From: Chryseolinea serpens
GTDB taxonomy: Bacteria; Bacteroidota; Bacteroidia; Cytophagales; Cyclobacteriaceae
Length of the DNA: 64,000 bases
Assembly (NCBI RefSeq): GCF_900129725.1
Contig: NZ_FQWQ01000003.1
Span: forward strand, 922,091 to 986,090
Direction of reading: 5' to 3'
In this document: piece by piece, positions 16,225-23,551 of the stretch
How positions within the stretch are numbered: position 1 is the stretch's first letter
Layout of the letters: every line of letters starts with the position of its first letter
Notes under the pieces: model-generated
The model's input: the letters and a program-made list of their open reading frames with translations, nothing else
The model's database searches: none
Told to the model about the DNA's origin: nothing
Program-made: the position numbers and the translations under genes

Positions 16225-16881
16225 ATGACCATTGAGCTGAACGACGAAGAAAAAGTACGCATCCTCAACTCGGACGACCTGTTCGTGATTATGCGCGACA
16301 TCTTGCTGCGGGAGAACAAGATCGACCAGGACCGCGAACACTTCTGGGTGATCGGCCTGGCCAGCAACCACCGGCTGTTGTTCATCGAGCTCATCTCCAT
16401 GGGCACCGTCGACAAAGCCCTGGTCGAACCCATGGAAGTATACAGCGTAGCCTTGCAAAAGCGCGCCGTCAAGATCCTGCTAGTCCACAACCACCCCAGC
16501 GGGGAACTCAAGGCTAGCGAGGCGGATAAAGATATTACTATTCGCCTTATTCAGGTGGGGCTTATTGTGAATACACCCGTGCTGGACCATCTGATTATTA
16601 CCACTAACACCTACATGAGTTTCGCTGATACAGGATTGCTTGAAGAGTTGGAAAAGAGTAGGAAATATGTGCCGATGTATAAGCAGATTGAGGAATTGCA
16701 ACGGATAGCGGAGGAGTTGGGGATGAAGAAGGGAGAGATAAAAGGAGTGAAGGAAGGAATGAAAGAAGGATTGAAAAAGGGGGTGGAGGCCGTCGCCCAA
16801 AGGATGAAGGAAAAAGGAATGTCTAACGATATTATTGCGGAGATAACGGGGTTGCCATTGGAGGTTGTAGGGAAGTTATAA
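16225..16881 (+). CDS. RadC-like JAB-domain protein with unusual C-terminal tail
   Basis: 218 residues from the ATG at 16225 (an upstream TTG at 16159 adds a hydrophobic stretch with no support). Residues 30-140 form the JAB/MPN fold with the zinc motif HNHPSG at 88-93 and the spaced S..D behind it (ASEADKD). The helix-hairpin-helix domain of full RadC is missing, as in accessory RadC-like proteins of mobile elements. The tail (GVKEGMKEGLKKGVEAVAQR, then MSNDIIAEITGLPLEVV) resembles the C-terminal tail of PD-(D/E)XK transposase-family proteins. The role is unknown; these proteins are common in defence and mobile islands. Confidence 0.8.
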   Translation: MTIELNDEEKVRILNSDDLFVIMRDILLRENKIDQDREHFWVIGLASNHRLLFIELISMGTVDKALVEPMEVYSVALQKRAVKILLVHNHPSGELKASEADKDITIRLIQVGLIVNTPVLDHLIITTNTYMSFADTGLLEELEKSRKYVPMYKQIEELQRIAEELGMKKGEIKGVKEGMKEGLKKGVEAVAQRMKEKGMSNDIIAEITGLPLEVVGKL

Positions 16882-16940
16882 ATTGTTGCGAACTATTGTG
16901 AAGATATCTATTTGCACTGGATTTAACTTGATTTTTAAAA

Positions 16941-17474
16941 ATGCTTAAAGAACTCAGACTGGCATTGATAGCATTCTCGGACATTGAGAGAGACCTGCTT
17001 ATTCAGGATGCGCATGAAGAGTCAATTTCCACTAAACTAGTAACGTACTTAGGGAGATCATTTCCGGATTTTCCCTACAGCATCGATTCACAGTACAACA
17101 AAAGGATATTGGATAATCAACTTGTAAAAAAACAGGCTGAATTTTTACTTGAGTCGTTGCCGAGATTTAAATGGCCTAAGAACTTCATTGACGGCCACGG
17201 CGCAGTTTCAAGGGAAATTCTTCCAGATATTATTTTTCATGATAGAAATAGTTTCCATCATAATTTCATCATGATGGAAATTAAAAAATCCACCAATAGG
17301 AACGTAAATGATAGAGAATGGGACTTATTAAAACTTCGAGAGATGACTCGGAGAGAGTTGAAATATGAATTTGGCGTCTTTGTTAATTTCTTTACCGGCA
17401 AGGACTATCGTGAAAACAGAACATTTTCAATCATAGTTTTCGAAAATGGAGAAATAACATATTCTGATCAATAG
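16941..17474 (+). CDS. PD-(D/E)XK nuclease-like protein
   Basis: 177 residues. Residues 95-96 (PD in EILPDIIFHDR) and 113-115 (E and K in MMEIKKS) fit the PD...ExK core of restriction-like nucleases, with a preceding helical region and a following helix (WDLLKLREMTRRELKYEFGVFVNFF). Protein length and layout fit a small DNA-cleaving or DNA-binding enzyme. It is followed after 29 bases by the transglutaminase-like gene and is more AT-rich than the core genes. No named family recognised. Confidence 0.6.
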   Translation: MLKELRLALIAFSDIERDLLIQDAHEESISTKLVTYLGRSFPDFPYSIDSQYNKRILDNQLVKKQAEFLLESLPRFKWPKNFIDGHGAVSREILPDIIFHDRNSFHHNFIMMEIKKSTNRNVNDREWDLLKLREMTRRELKYEFGVFVNFFTGKDYRENRTFSIIVFENGEITYSDQ

Positions 17475-17503
17475 CGCTATCCTCAAATCTAAAAGGCCTC
17501 ATT

Positions 17504-18352
17504 ATGTCAGCTTTCACATTAATTAATAGCTTAGAAAAACTTGAACTGGAGTTTAAGAGCAACGGGATCGATTACACGTCACCTGGGTTCTATGATTCTG
17601 AAGTGTTCTTGCAAAAGGAGCAAGAGAATCGCGATTATCTCTGTCACTATGCTAGCTATGTAAATAACGTAGCTTATACTCAGGAATACTTAAGAAAGGC
17701 TGAAAGAGAAATTCCATTTATTGCTGAACTTCTTTTTAGAGAACTAGTTAAGGACGGTAGGCTCGGTGCTTGTATTGATGCGTCATCTGTTTTAAGTCGG
17801 ATACTTGAATTGGAGGGTTTTTGGAATTATACTGTTAAGGGGAGTTTGACCATAAAATTTGATCCAAATTTAGGAATCACTACGAAACATTTTTGGGCGG
17901 CTGACTTGGTTGAAAACCCCGACATAAAAGCGGCTCACGTGTGGGTTGTTGCCCCTCCCTTCAAAGTAGTAGATATAACGGTAAGCCGTCAGCCGTATCA
18001 ATATAAAGAGCAAGACTACATTCCGAACTATGTCTGCACAACTGCTGGAGCTGAGTGCGAGATTAATGAAATTGATTTGATTAGTCCGGATTATTCAAGA
18101 CTGCTGACGCGACAAGGGGTGCTTGGCAATAAATTGCGACATATCAAGCGCGGATTCGATGAATTTACAAGTAATTTTAAACCACTGTTAATCGAATTCA
18201 GTAGTGTAAGCTTAAAATATGTCCAGATTGGAATTTCAGCGCCAGATCTTCCTTTAGAGCAAATTACCGCACTAAATTTAAGTGGCAAATTGGGAGTCGA
18301 ATTTTATAAAGATGTAATTAGGCCGGAATTATTTAAGCTAAGAGCGCAATGA
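17504..18352 (+). CDS. Hypothetical protein with transglutaminase-like Cys-His-Asp triad
   Basis: 282 residues. Cys90 at the head of a helix (GACIDASSVLSRIL), His145 in a strand (AAHVWVVAPP) and Asp157 in the next strand (FKVVDITV) have the order and spacing of a transglutaminase/papain-like fold. The flanking regions are unrecognised. No signal peptide. It lies in a probable unit with the PD-(D/E)XK protein and is convergent with the XRE-ImmA/IrrE gene. Whether it is a protease, a crosslinker or inactive cannot be told. Confidence 0.5.
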   Translation: MSAFTLINSLEKLELEFKSNGIDYTSPGFYDSEVFLQKEQENRDYLCHYASYVNNVAYTQEYLRKAEREIPFIAELLFRELVKDGRLGACIDASSVLSRILELEGFWNYTVKGSLTIKFDPNLGITTKHFWAADLVENPDIKAAHVWVVAPPFKVVDITVSRQPYQYKEQDYIPNYVCTTAGAECEINEIDLISPDYSRLLTRQGVLGNKLRHIKRGFDEFTSNFKPLLIEFSSVSLKYVQIGISAPDLPLEQITALNLSGKLGVEFYKDVIRPELFKLRAQ

Positions 18353-18435
18353 TCAAGGAAAGGGGTTTGGGTGGATGTTATATGAGATTTTTGGATGTAT
18401 ATGACATTTTTTTACATTCTTCATAATCCTTATAG

Positions 18436-19500
18436 CTATACCGCTCTCTTAATTGTGACGAATTTTTCATTTATAGCAAAATAAGAATGTTCAATTTCGC
18501 TAGGATGTAGATGGAACACACTTGACAACTCCTCGATTGTGTAATTGAGCGTGTTTATGTGGGCATCCAAAATTTCTCCAAGAAGTGATGGTTTTTCTTT
18601 CGGAAAATCTAGCGCAACAGGCTCTTTAACACGATAGCCATTTGATCCCATTTGAATCCATAGATATTTATATTGATTTTCAGTAATAGCTTTCATGCGC
18701 CTTGCATGAAAAATAATTGATGCCATTGAGGTTTTCCAGTACCTTTTTAAATCTGCTAGCTTGGCTAAGCTTAATTTTAGTAGGCTGCCATAGATTTCGT
18801 CAGCAGGCATTAATAACTCTGACGCAAATTCAAATGCTTCATCCTCAACATCTCTGATGGAAGCGATGATTTGGCGACAATGCAGCACTAGGTGACCAAG
18901 TTCATGAGCCACAGTCAATCTTTGTCTGTCTGATGATAGGGTTTTGTTAACGAAAATTATAGGGGTTCCACTTTCTGCAAACAAACTGAGGCCGTCGAAT
19001 TTAGGAGAATCGAAGGCAAATTCGAGAACGATAATTCCTTTATTCTCAAGAGCGCCTATCAATGACTCAATTCTCCCACGGGGAATACTCCAATAACTTC
19101 TCAGATATCGAGCTGCCTGGGACGGGGTACCATGAATTTCAACGTTCCAAATTGGAATATCCATCTCTTTGAGGTTAACCGACCTAAGCAAGCTGTCGAT
19201 ATTGAATCGAAAGATCGATGTGATAGCCTTGATCTTGTCTAACTCTTTCTTTGAAAGGCTTAATTTCTTCCTAAAGAAATACTCTGAGGGTTGATAGATT
19301 TTTGAGGTCTGATAAAAAAATGATTTGGGATAGTTAAGCGTCGCGCTTAATACAGAGATGTGCTCATCAACCGGGAAAATCCCATTCTCGATCTTAGATA
19401 GTGTACCCTGTCCGATATTGATTTTTTCTGCAAGTTCCTTTTGTGTTAGTCCTCGCGATTCCCTCGCGAGAACTAACATTTCAGGATTGAATAACGTCAT
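18436..19500 (-). CDS. XRE-family HTH regulator fused to ImmA/IrrE metallopeptidase
   Basis: 354 residues. Residues about 5-65 are a XRE helix-turn-helix (LARESRGLTQKELAEKINIG, then LSKIENG). Residues about 170-290 are an ImmA/IrrE peptidase with the zinc motif HELGH at 199-203 and the following LxLHC and EFASELLMP segment. Such fusions act as repressors that are cut or that cut a partner upon stress, and occur in phage, ICE and toxin-antitoxin settings. It lies 13 bases downstream of the 199-residue gene in the same unit, and an inverted repeat over the promoter (20139-20209) is a likely operator. Confidence 0.88.
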   Translation of the reverse strand: MTLFNPEMLVLARESRGLTQKELAEKINIGQGTLSKIENGIFPVDEHISVLSATLNYPKSFFYQTSKIYQPSEYFFRKKLSLSKKELDKIKAITSIFRFNIDSLLRSVNLKEMDIPIWNVEIHGTPSQAARYLRSYWSIPRGRIESLIGALENKGIIVLEFAFDSPKFDGLSLFAESGTPIIFVNKTLSSDRQRLTVAHELGHLVLHCRQIIASIRDVEDEAFEFASELLMPADEIYGSLLKLSLAKLADLKRYWKTSMASIIFHARRMKAITENQYKYLWIQMGSNGYRVKEPVALDFPKEKPSLLGEILDAHINTLNYTIEELSSVFHLHPSEIEHSYFAINEKFVTIKRAV

Positions 19501-19513
19501 AGTTCAATATATT

Positions 19514-20113
19514 CTAACTGGTTTTTCTTTCCTCTAGTAGTCCAGGTTTTATAGTAACCCTTGGTTGTTCTGTTGGGGAATTTATGGTGAACGGGATAAC
19601 GACTTGTTCGGTGCTGTATTTATTCAAGCTAATCGCCCATTCAATCACACTACTTCTTCTGTTGACGATGAAGATATCCTCCAAATCAGTCCATGTGGCG
19701 TTAGGTCTATATCCTGCGTAAAGATATGCAGGTGCTTCAGGTAAGCCAACGATTTGAGTCTGCTGGTTGTAAAGTTTTGTCTGTTTTGTTTGAACGTTTG
19801 ATGTCGATAAATCCTTTTTAAATTTTTTGAATCTAATAAAGGCAATATCGGGAATACAAATCCCGAACAATTTGTTGAATACTCCAACTTTTACATTAGG
19901 GGTGCTTCTAAATGCATTCTGAATGTGCGTCTTTGTACAGTCATGAATGATGCCCGCTTTTGTTCTTATCGAATACTCAACCGGCAAGCCAGCAGCATTG
20001 GTTTGCTGCTGTAGTTTTAAAAAGTCACTAAATCCATTTCTGATGGCAGTGGAAATTAGGGGAAGATAAGGCTCTAAGTCTTTTTCCGCCTGATTTTGCG
20101 TTAGTGTTTTCAT
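19514..20113 (-). CDS. Hypothetical protein in operon with XRE-ImmA/IrrE regulator
   Basis: 199 residues, no signal peptide. The N-terminal part is helical (AEKDLEPYLPLISTAIRNGF), followed by SIRTKAGIIHDCTKTHIQNAF and a central segment with VFNKLFGICIPDIAFIRFKK; the latter half is beta-rich. It precedes the regulator by 13 bases. Toxin or substrate of the ImmA/IrrE partner are possible roles because of the operon order; no motif decides this. Confidence 0.6.
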   Translation of the reverse strand: MKTLTQNQAEKDLEPYLPLISTAIRNGFSDFLKLQQQTNAAGLPVEYSIRTKAGIIHDCTKTHIQNAFRSTPNVKVGVFNKLFGICIPDIAFIRFKKFKKDLSTSNVQTKQTKLYNQQTQIVGLPEAPAYLYAGYRPNATWTDLEDIFIVNRRSSVIEWAISLNKYSTEQVVIPFTINSPTEQPRVTIKPGLLEERKTS

Positions 20114-20138
20114 TTAAAAAGTCCATTCGTTTTTTTAG

Positions 20139-20209
20139 TTAAAAAAGTGGTGTTGTATCTCAAATATACCGTTTTTACTTTGTCGATATATTAAATTCCA
20201 CTTTTTTAA
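20139..20209 (-). promoter_or_regulatory. Promoter with flanking inverted repeat (candidate operator)
   Basis: TTAAAAAAGTGG (20139-20150) and its exact inverse CCACTTTTTTAA (20198-20209) enclose a perfect -7 box on the minus strand (TATATTTG at 20161-20168), 48 bases before the start of the 199-residue gene. A dimeric repressor bound to both arms would cover the promoter; the XRE-ImmA/IrrE protein encoded in this operon is the natural candidate. Confidence 0.5.
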
Positions 20210-20260
20210 TGAAAAATATTCCAAATAGCGTCGGAGCTGGATTATGAATAAAACTGCAAC

Positions 20261-20306
20261 CACGAACAATATCCCACGTATATCTACTACAATCACGAAC
20301 AATATC
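20261..20306 (+). promoter_or_regulatory. Direct repeat before the padR gene
   Basis: CACGAACAATATC occurs at 20261-20273 and again at 20294-20306, 33 bases apart, about three turns of the helix, just upstream of the PadR start. It may be an autoregulatory site. Confidence 0.3.
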
Positions 20307-20317
20307 ACCCAAAACCC

Positions 20318-20656
20318 ATGAAAATCACCAAACTGGGCGAATTTGAAGAACTCGTCTTGCTCACCGTAGCCGCCCTCCAGCAGGAAGCCTACGGCGTAGA
20401 AATCAAGCGCGAGTTAGAGTCCCGCCTGGGAGAAAAGCTCAGCGTAGGCTCCATTCAATCCGCCCTAAAGCGCATGGAGGAAAAGGGCTTCCTCACCTCC
20501 GAATTTGGCGAAGCCACAGCAAAAAGAGGAGGCAAACGCAAACGCATTTACTCCACCACCAGCTATGCCCGCAAGGTCCTGGCCGAAATGCGTGAAGTCC
20601 GCGCCGGCCTGTGGGAGGCCATACCGCAGCTGTCGCCCGATCTGAAAATGATCTGA
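20318..20656 (+). CDS. PadR family transcriptional regulator
   Basis: 112 residues with the PadR winged helix: LGEFEELVLLTVAALQQEAYG, then VGSIQSALKRMEEKGFLTSE and a wing with GGKRKRIYSTT, then a C-terminal helix. It is followed by a permease with a PadR-associated prefix domain; this pairing is very common in Bacteroidota and indicates that PadR controls the transporter. A direct repeat (20261-20306) lies in its promoter region. Confidence 0.9.
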   Translation: MKITKLGEFEELVLLTVAALQQEAYGVEIKRELESRLGEKLSVGSIQSALKRMEEKGFLTSEFGEATAKRGGKRKRIYSTTSYARKVLAEMREVRAGLWEAIPQLSPDLKMI

Positions 20657-20732
20657 AAAAGCAGACCGATCAAAGGGTTGAATACGAGAGTCCATTGACA
20701 CACCACCACCGCTTCGCGGAATAAAAAAAGAC

Positions 20733-23345
20733 ATGACAACCCAGCCCAACGATATCCACCCGCCGCAGTGGCCCCTCCGCCTCCTACGCTTCTTCCTAAA
20801 GAAGCAATACCTCGAAGAAATCGAAGGCGACATGGAAGAGTGTTTCCGCGACAACCTCGAGCAGCTCTCGCCGGCCAAAGCCCGGCGTTTATATGCCTGG
20901 GAAGCCGTGAAGTTGCTGCGCCCCGCACTGCTAGAGAATTTTGAGTTCTTAAGAAATCTAACCCAAGCCGCTATGTTCAAAAACTACTTTAAAATTTCCA
21001 TGCGCAACATGATGAAGAGTCCTTTGAGTGCTTTCATCAATGTGTTCGGGTTGTCGGCGGCCATTGGCATTTGTGTGTTTGGGTTTGCGTTTGGGCGGTG
21101 GACGTACAGTACCGACCAGTTTCATGAACATAAGCACGAAGTGTTCCTCGCCACCTTCTTTGCCGACCGCGATGGCAGCGTGCAACAATTCGGCCGCACG
21201 CCGCGGCCGTTGGGTGAGATGCTGCGCCACGACTTTGCCCACATCAAAAAAGTGTGTCGCCTCGACGACCGCAACGTGGTGGTGAAACACGACGACAACG
21301 TCTTCCACGAACGCGTGCGCTTTGTGGACCCGGAGTTCCTCGACATGTTCACCTTCCCGCTCAAGTGGGGCACGCCCGGCTCGCTGGCCGACGTGAACAG
21401 CATCGTGCTGAGCGAAGAGGCGGCCATCAAATATTTTGGCGAGACCAACCCCATCGGCCAAAACATGGTGGTGATCTTTGGTAAGAATGTGAACAAGGCT
21501 TTCAAGGTCACCGGCGTGGCGGCCAAGTTTCCCGTGTCGCGCTCCTTCGGCTTCGACTTCCTGGTGAACTTCGAAAATTTGAAGACGGCCGAGCCGGGCT
21601 ATGACATGCAGGATTGGAAGGCGTTTGTGAACGCCACGTTCGTCCAGCTCGACAACCCGGCCGATGCGGCGCTGTTGCGTCAAGGCATGGAGAAATATCG
21701 TCGCGTGCAGAACGAGGCGGTGCAGAAAGAATGGGCCATCACCGCGTTTGGCCTCGAGCCGCTGGCCACGCTGCATGAAACTTCTGAAGATATTCGCGAT
21801 GACATTGCGCACAGTTCGGAAAGCAACTATGCGTCCATCGTCTACATGGCCGTCGTGGCCCTGATGATGTTGTTGCTGGCGTGTTTCAACTACATCAACA
21901 TCGCCATCGTGTCGGCGGCCAAGCGACTGAAAGAAATTGGTATACGCAAATCCATCGGCGCCGCCCGCAGCCTGGTGATCATTCAGTTCCTGACGGAGAA
22001 CATCTTCATCACCGCCTTTGCGTTGGTCGTGGGTGTGGCGCTGGGCACGTTCCTGTTCATTCCCTGGTTTGAAGGGCTGTTTGATTTCAGCATGGGCTTC
22101 AAGCTGAACGACCCCCAGCTGTGGATCTACCTGCCGGCGATCTTGTTGTTCACGGGCATTCTGTCGGGTCTTTATCCGGCTTTTTATATCTCGAAATTTC
22201 AAGTGGTGAGCATCCTGAAGGGGTCGGTGAAGTTCGGGCAGAGCAACCCGCTCACGAAGGGGCTGCTGGTGTTCCAGTTGATCCTGGCCTGCGTGCTGGT
22301 GACCGGCGGCATCACCTTCACGCGCAACTCCGACTTCCTGGCCAAGCGCAGTTGGGGCTACGAACCGGCCCGCGTTGTCTATGCCGAAGTGCCCGATGGC
22401 GCAGCATTCGAGCAACTGAATGCGGCCTTGCTGCAAAATCCAAACGTGGTGTCGATCGCCGGCTCGACGCATCAGTTGGGCAAGCGCCACACGACCACGG
22501 TGCTGCACTTTCCTGATCGTGAATATGAAGTGGACCACTATGCGGTGGACGCCAACTATTTCGAGACGATGGGATTGCCGTTCGAAGCCGGCCGTGGTTT
22601 TCATCACGAAGAGGGCAGCGACAAACAAGCCGTGGTGGTGAATGAGCTTATGGTGAAGAACATGGCGTGGGGCAATCCGATAGGGGAGACGTTCAAGATC
22701 GATACGGTGGAGTATGCGGTGGTGGGTGTGTTGAAGAATTTTCACAGCTATAGTTTCTCGCGTCCTTTGCGTCCGACGATCTTTAGTGTGGCGCCAAAAG
22801 CGGATTTCCATTATATGTCGATAAAAGCGCAACAAGGTACGGAGCTGCAAACGCTCAAGGCGCTGCAAGGGCAGTGGGCCAAGCTCTTTCCGGAAACACC
22901 TTTTGAGGGTGGTCACCAGGAAGATGTGTGGGGATTTTATTTTCAGGAGATCGGCATTCATGGGAAAGTGTGGCGGGCGTTTGCTACCATCGCGGTGCTG
23001 CTGGCCAGCTTGGGATTGTATGGGTTGATCAAGCTTAATGTAGCGGGCCGGGTGAAAGAGTTCAGCATCCGCAAGGTGTTGGGTGCGGGCGCGAAGCACA
23101 TTACGATGAAGATCGCGGATCAGTATGTGATTTTGTTTGCCGTTGCGCTTGCGCTGGGGGCGCCGGTGAGTTATGTGCTGATGAAGATGGTGATGAATAT
23201 GGCGTATGCGGTGCACATGCCCCTTGACTATTCGAATGTGATGATCGCGGTGGTCATTTTGATATTTGTTTTGTTGACGACGGTCGCTGCGCAGATACGG
23301 AAAGTGGTGAAGGCAAATGCGGTGCAGGGGTTGAAGACGGAGTAG
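20733..23345 (+). CDS. ABC transporter permease, MacB/FtsX type with permease prefix domain
   Basis: 870 residues. Residues about 8-75 (PPQWPLRLLRFFLKKQYLEE, IEGDMEECFRD) form the permease prefix domain. Then come a transmembrane helix with MKSPLSAFINVFGLSAAIGI, a periplasmic MacB core (about 120-340), three helices of a FtsX domain (about 375-490, KRLKEIGIRKSIGAARS), a second periplasmic core and a second FtsX domain (about 745-860, VKEFSIRKVLGAGAKH). The ATPase subunit is not adjacent. Such permeases move lipoproteins, peptides or drugs or act as signal relays. It forms an operon with the PadR gene. Confidence 0.88.
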   Translation: MTTQPNDIHPPQWPLRLLRFFLKKQYLEEIEGDMEECFRDNLEQLSPAKARRLYAWEAVKLLRPALLENFEFLRNLTQAAMFKNYFKISMRNMMKSPLSAFINVFGLSAAIGICVFGFAFGRWTYSTDQFHEHKHEVFLATFFADRDGSVQQFGRTPRPLGEMLRHDFAHIKKVCRLDDRNVVVKHDDNVFHERVRFVDPEFLDMFTFPLKWGTPGSLADVNSIVLSEEAAIKYFGETNPIGQNMVVIFGKNVNKAFKVTGVAAKFPVSRSFGFDFLVNFENLKTAEPGYDMQDWKAFVNATFVQLDNPADAALLRQGMEKYRRVQNEAVQKEWAITAFGLEPLATLHETSEDIRDDIAHSSESNYASIVYMAVVALMMLLLACFNYINIAIVSAAKRLKEIGIRKSIGAARSLVIIQFLTENIFITAFALVVGVALGTFLFIPWFEGLFDFSMGFKLNDPQLWIYLPAILLFTGILSGLYPAFYISKFQVVSILKGSVKFGQSNPLTKGLLVFQLILACVLVTGGITFTRNSDFLAKRSWGYEPARVVYAEVPDGAAFEQLNAALLQNPNVVSIAGSTHQLGKRHTTTVLHFPDREYEVDHYAVDANYFETMGLPFEAGRGFHHEEGSDKQAVVVNELMVKNMAWGNPIGETFKIDTVEYAVVGVLKNFHSYSFSRPLRPTIFSVAPKADFHYMSIKAQQGTELQTLKALQGQWAKLFPETPFEGGHQEDVWGFYFQEIGIHGKVWRAFATIAVLLASLGLYGLIKLNVAGRVKEFSIRKVLGAGAKHITMKIADQYVILFAVALALGAPVSYVLMKMVMNMAYAVHMPLDYSNVMIAVVILIFVLLTTVAAQIRKVVKANAVQGLKTE

Positions 23346-23551
23346 GGGCGGTTCAATCCTTAAATGCTCAACCCAATCCTAGGCAAGGAGGTACGCGTTA
23401 TGGCCCTTACCGCAATAGGAACGTTGAAATAAAGAACGCCAGGGTAGGGAGTTAGCGATTTTTGCGTTTCTTTGTAAAGGAGCCGTTGAATGTGATTTTG
23501 GTTGGCGTGTAATTGCCCGGTTGGCTTCCTGACTACTGACCCTTACTCCCT

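Noticed and set aside
20958-23216. Very long open frame on the minus strand inside the ABC permease gene
   Set aside because: It mirrors a well-recognised permease; His/Arg-rich low-quality protein with no family pattern, caused by GC-rich third positions.
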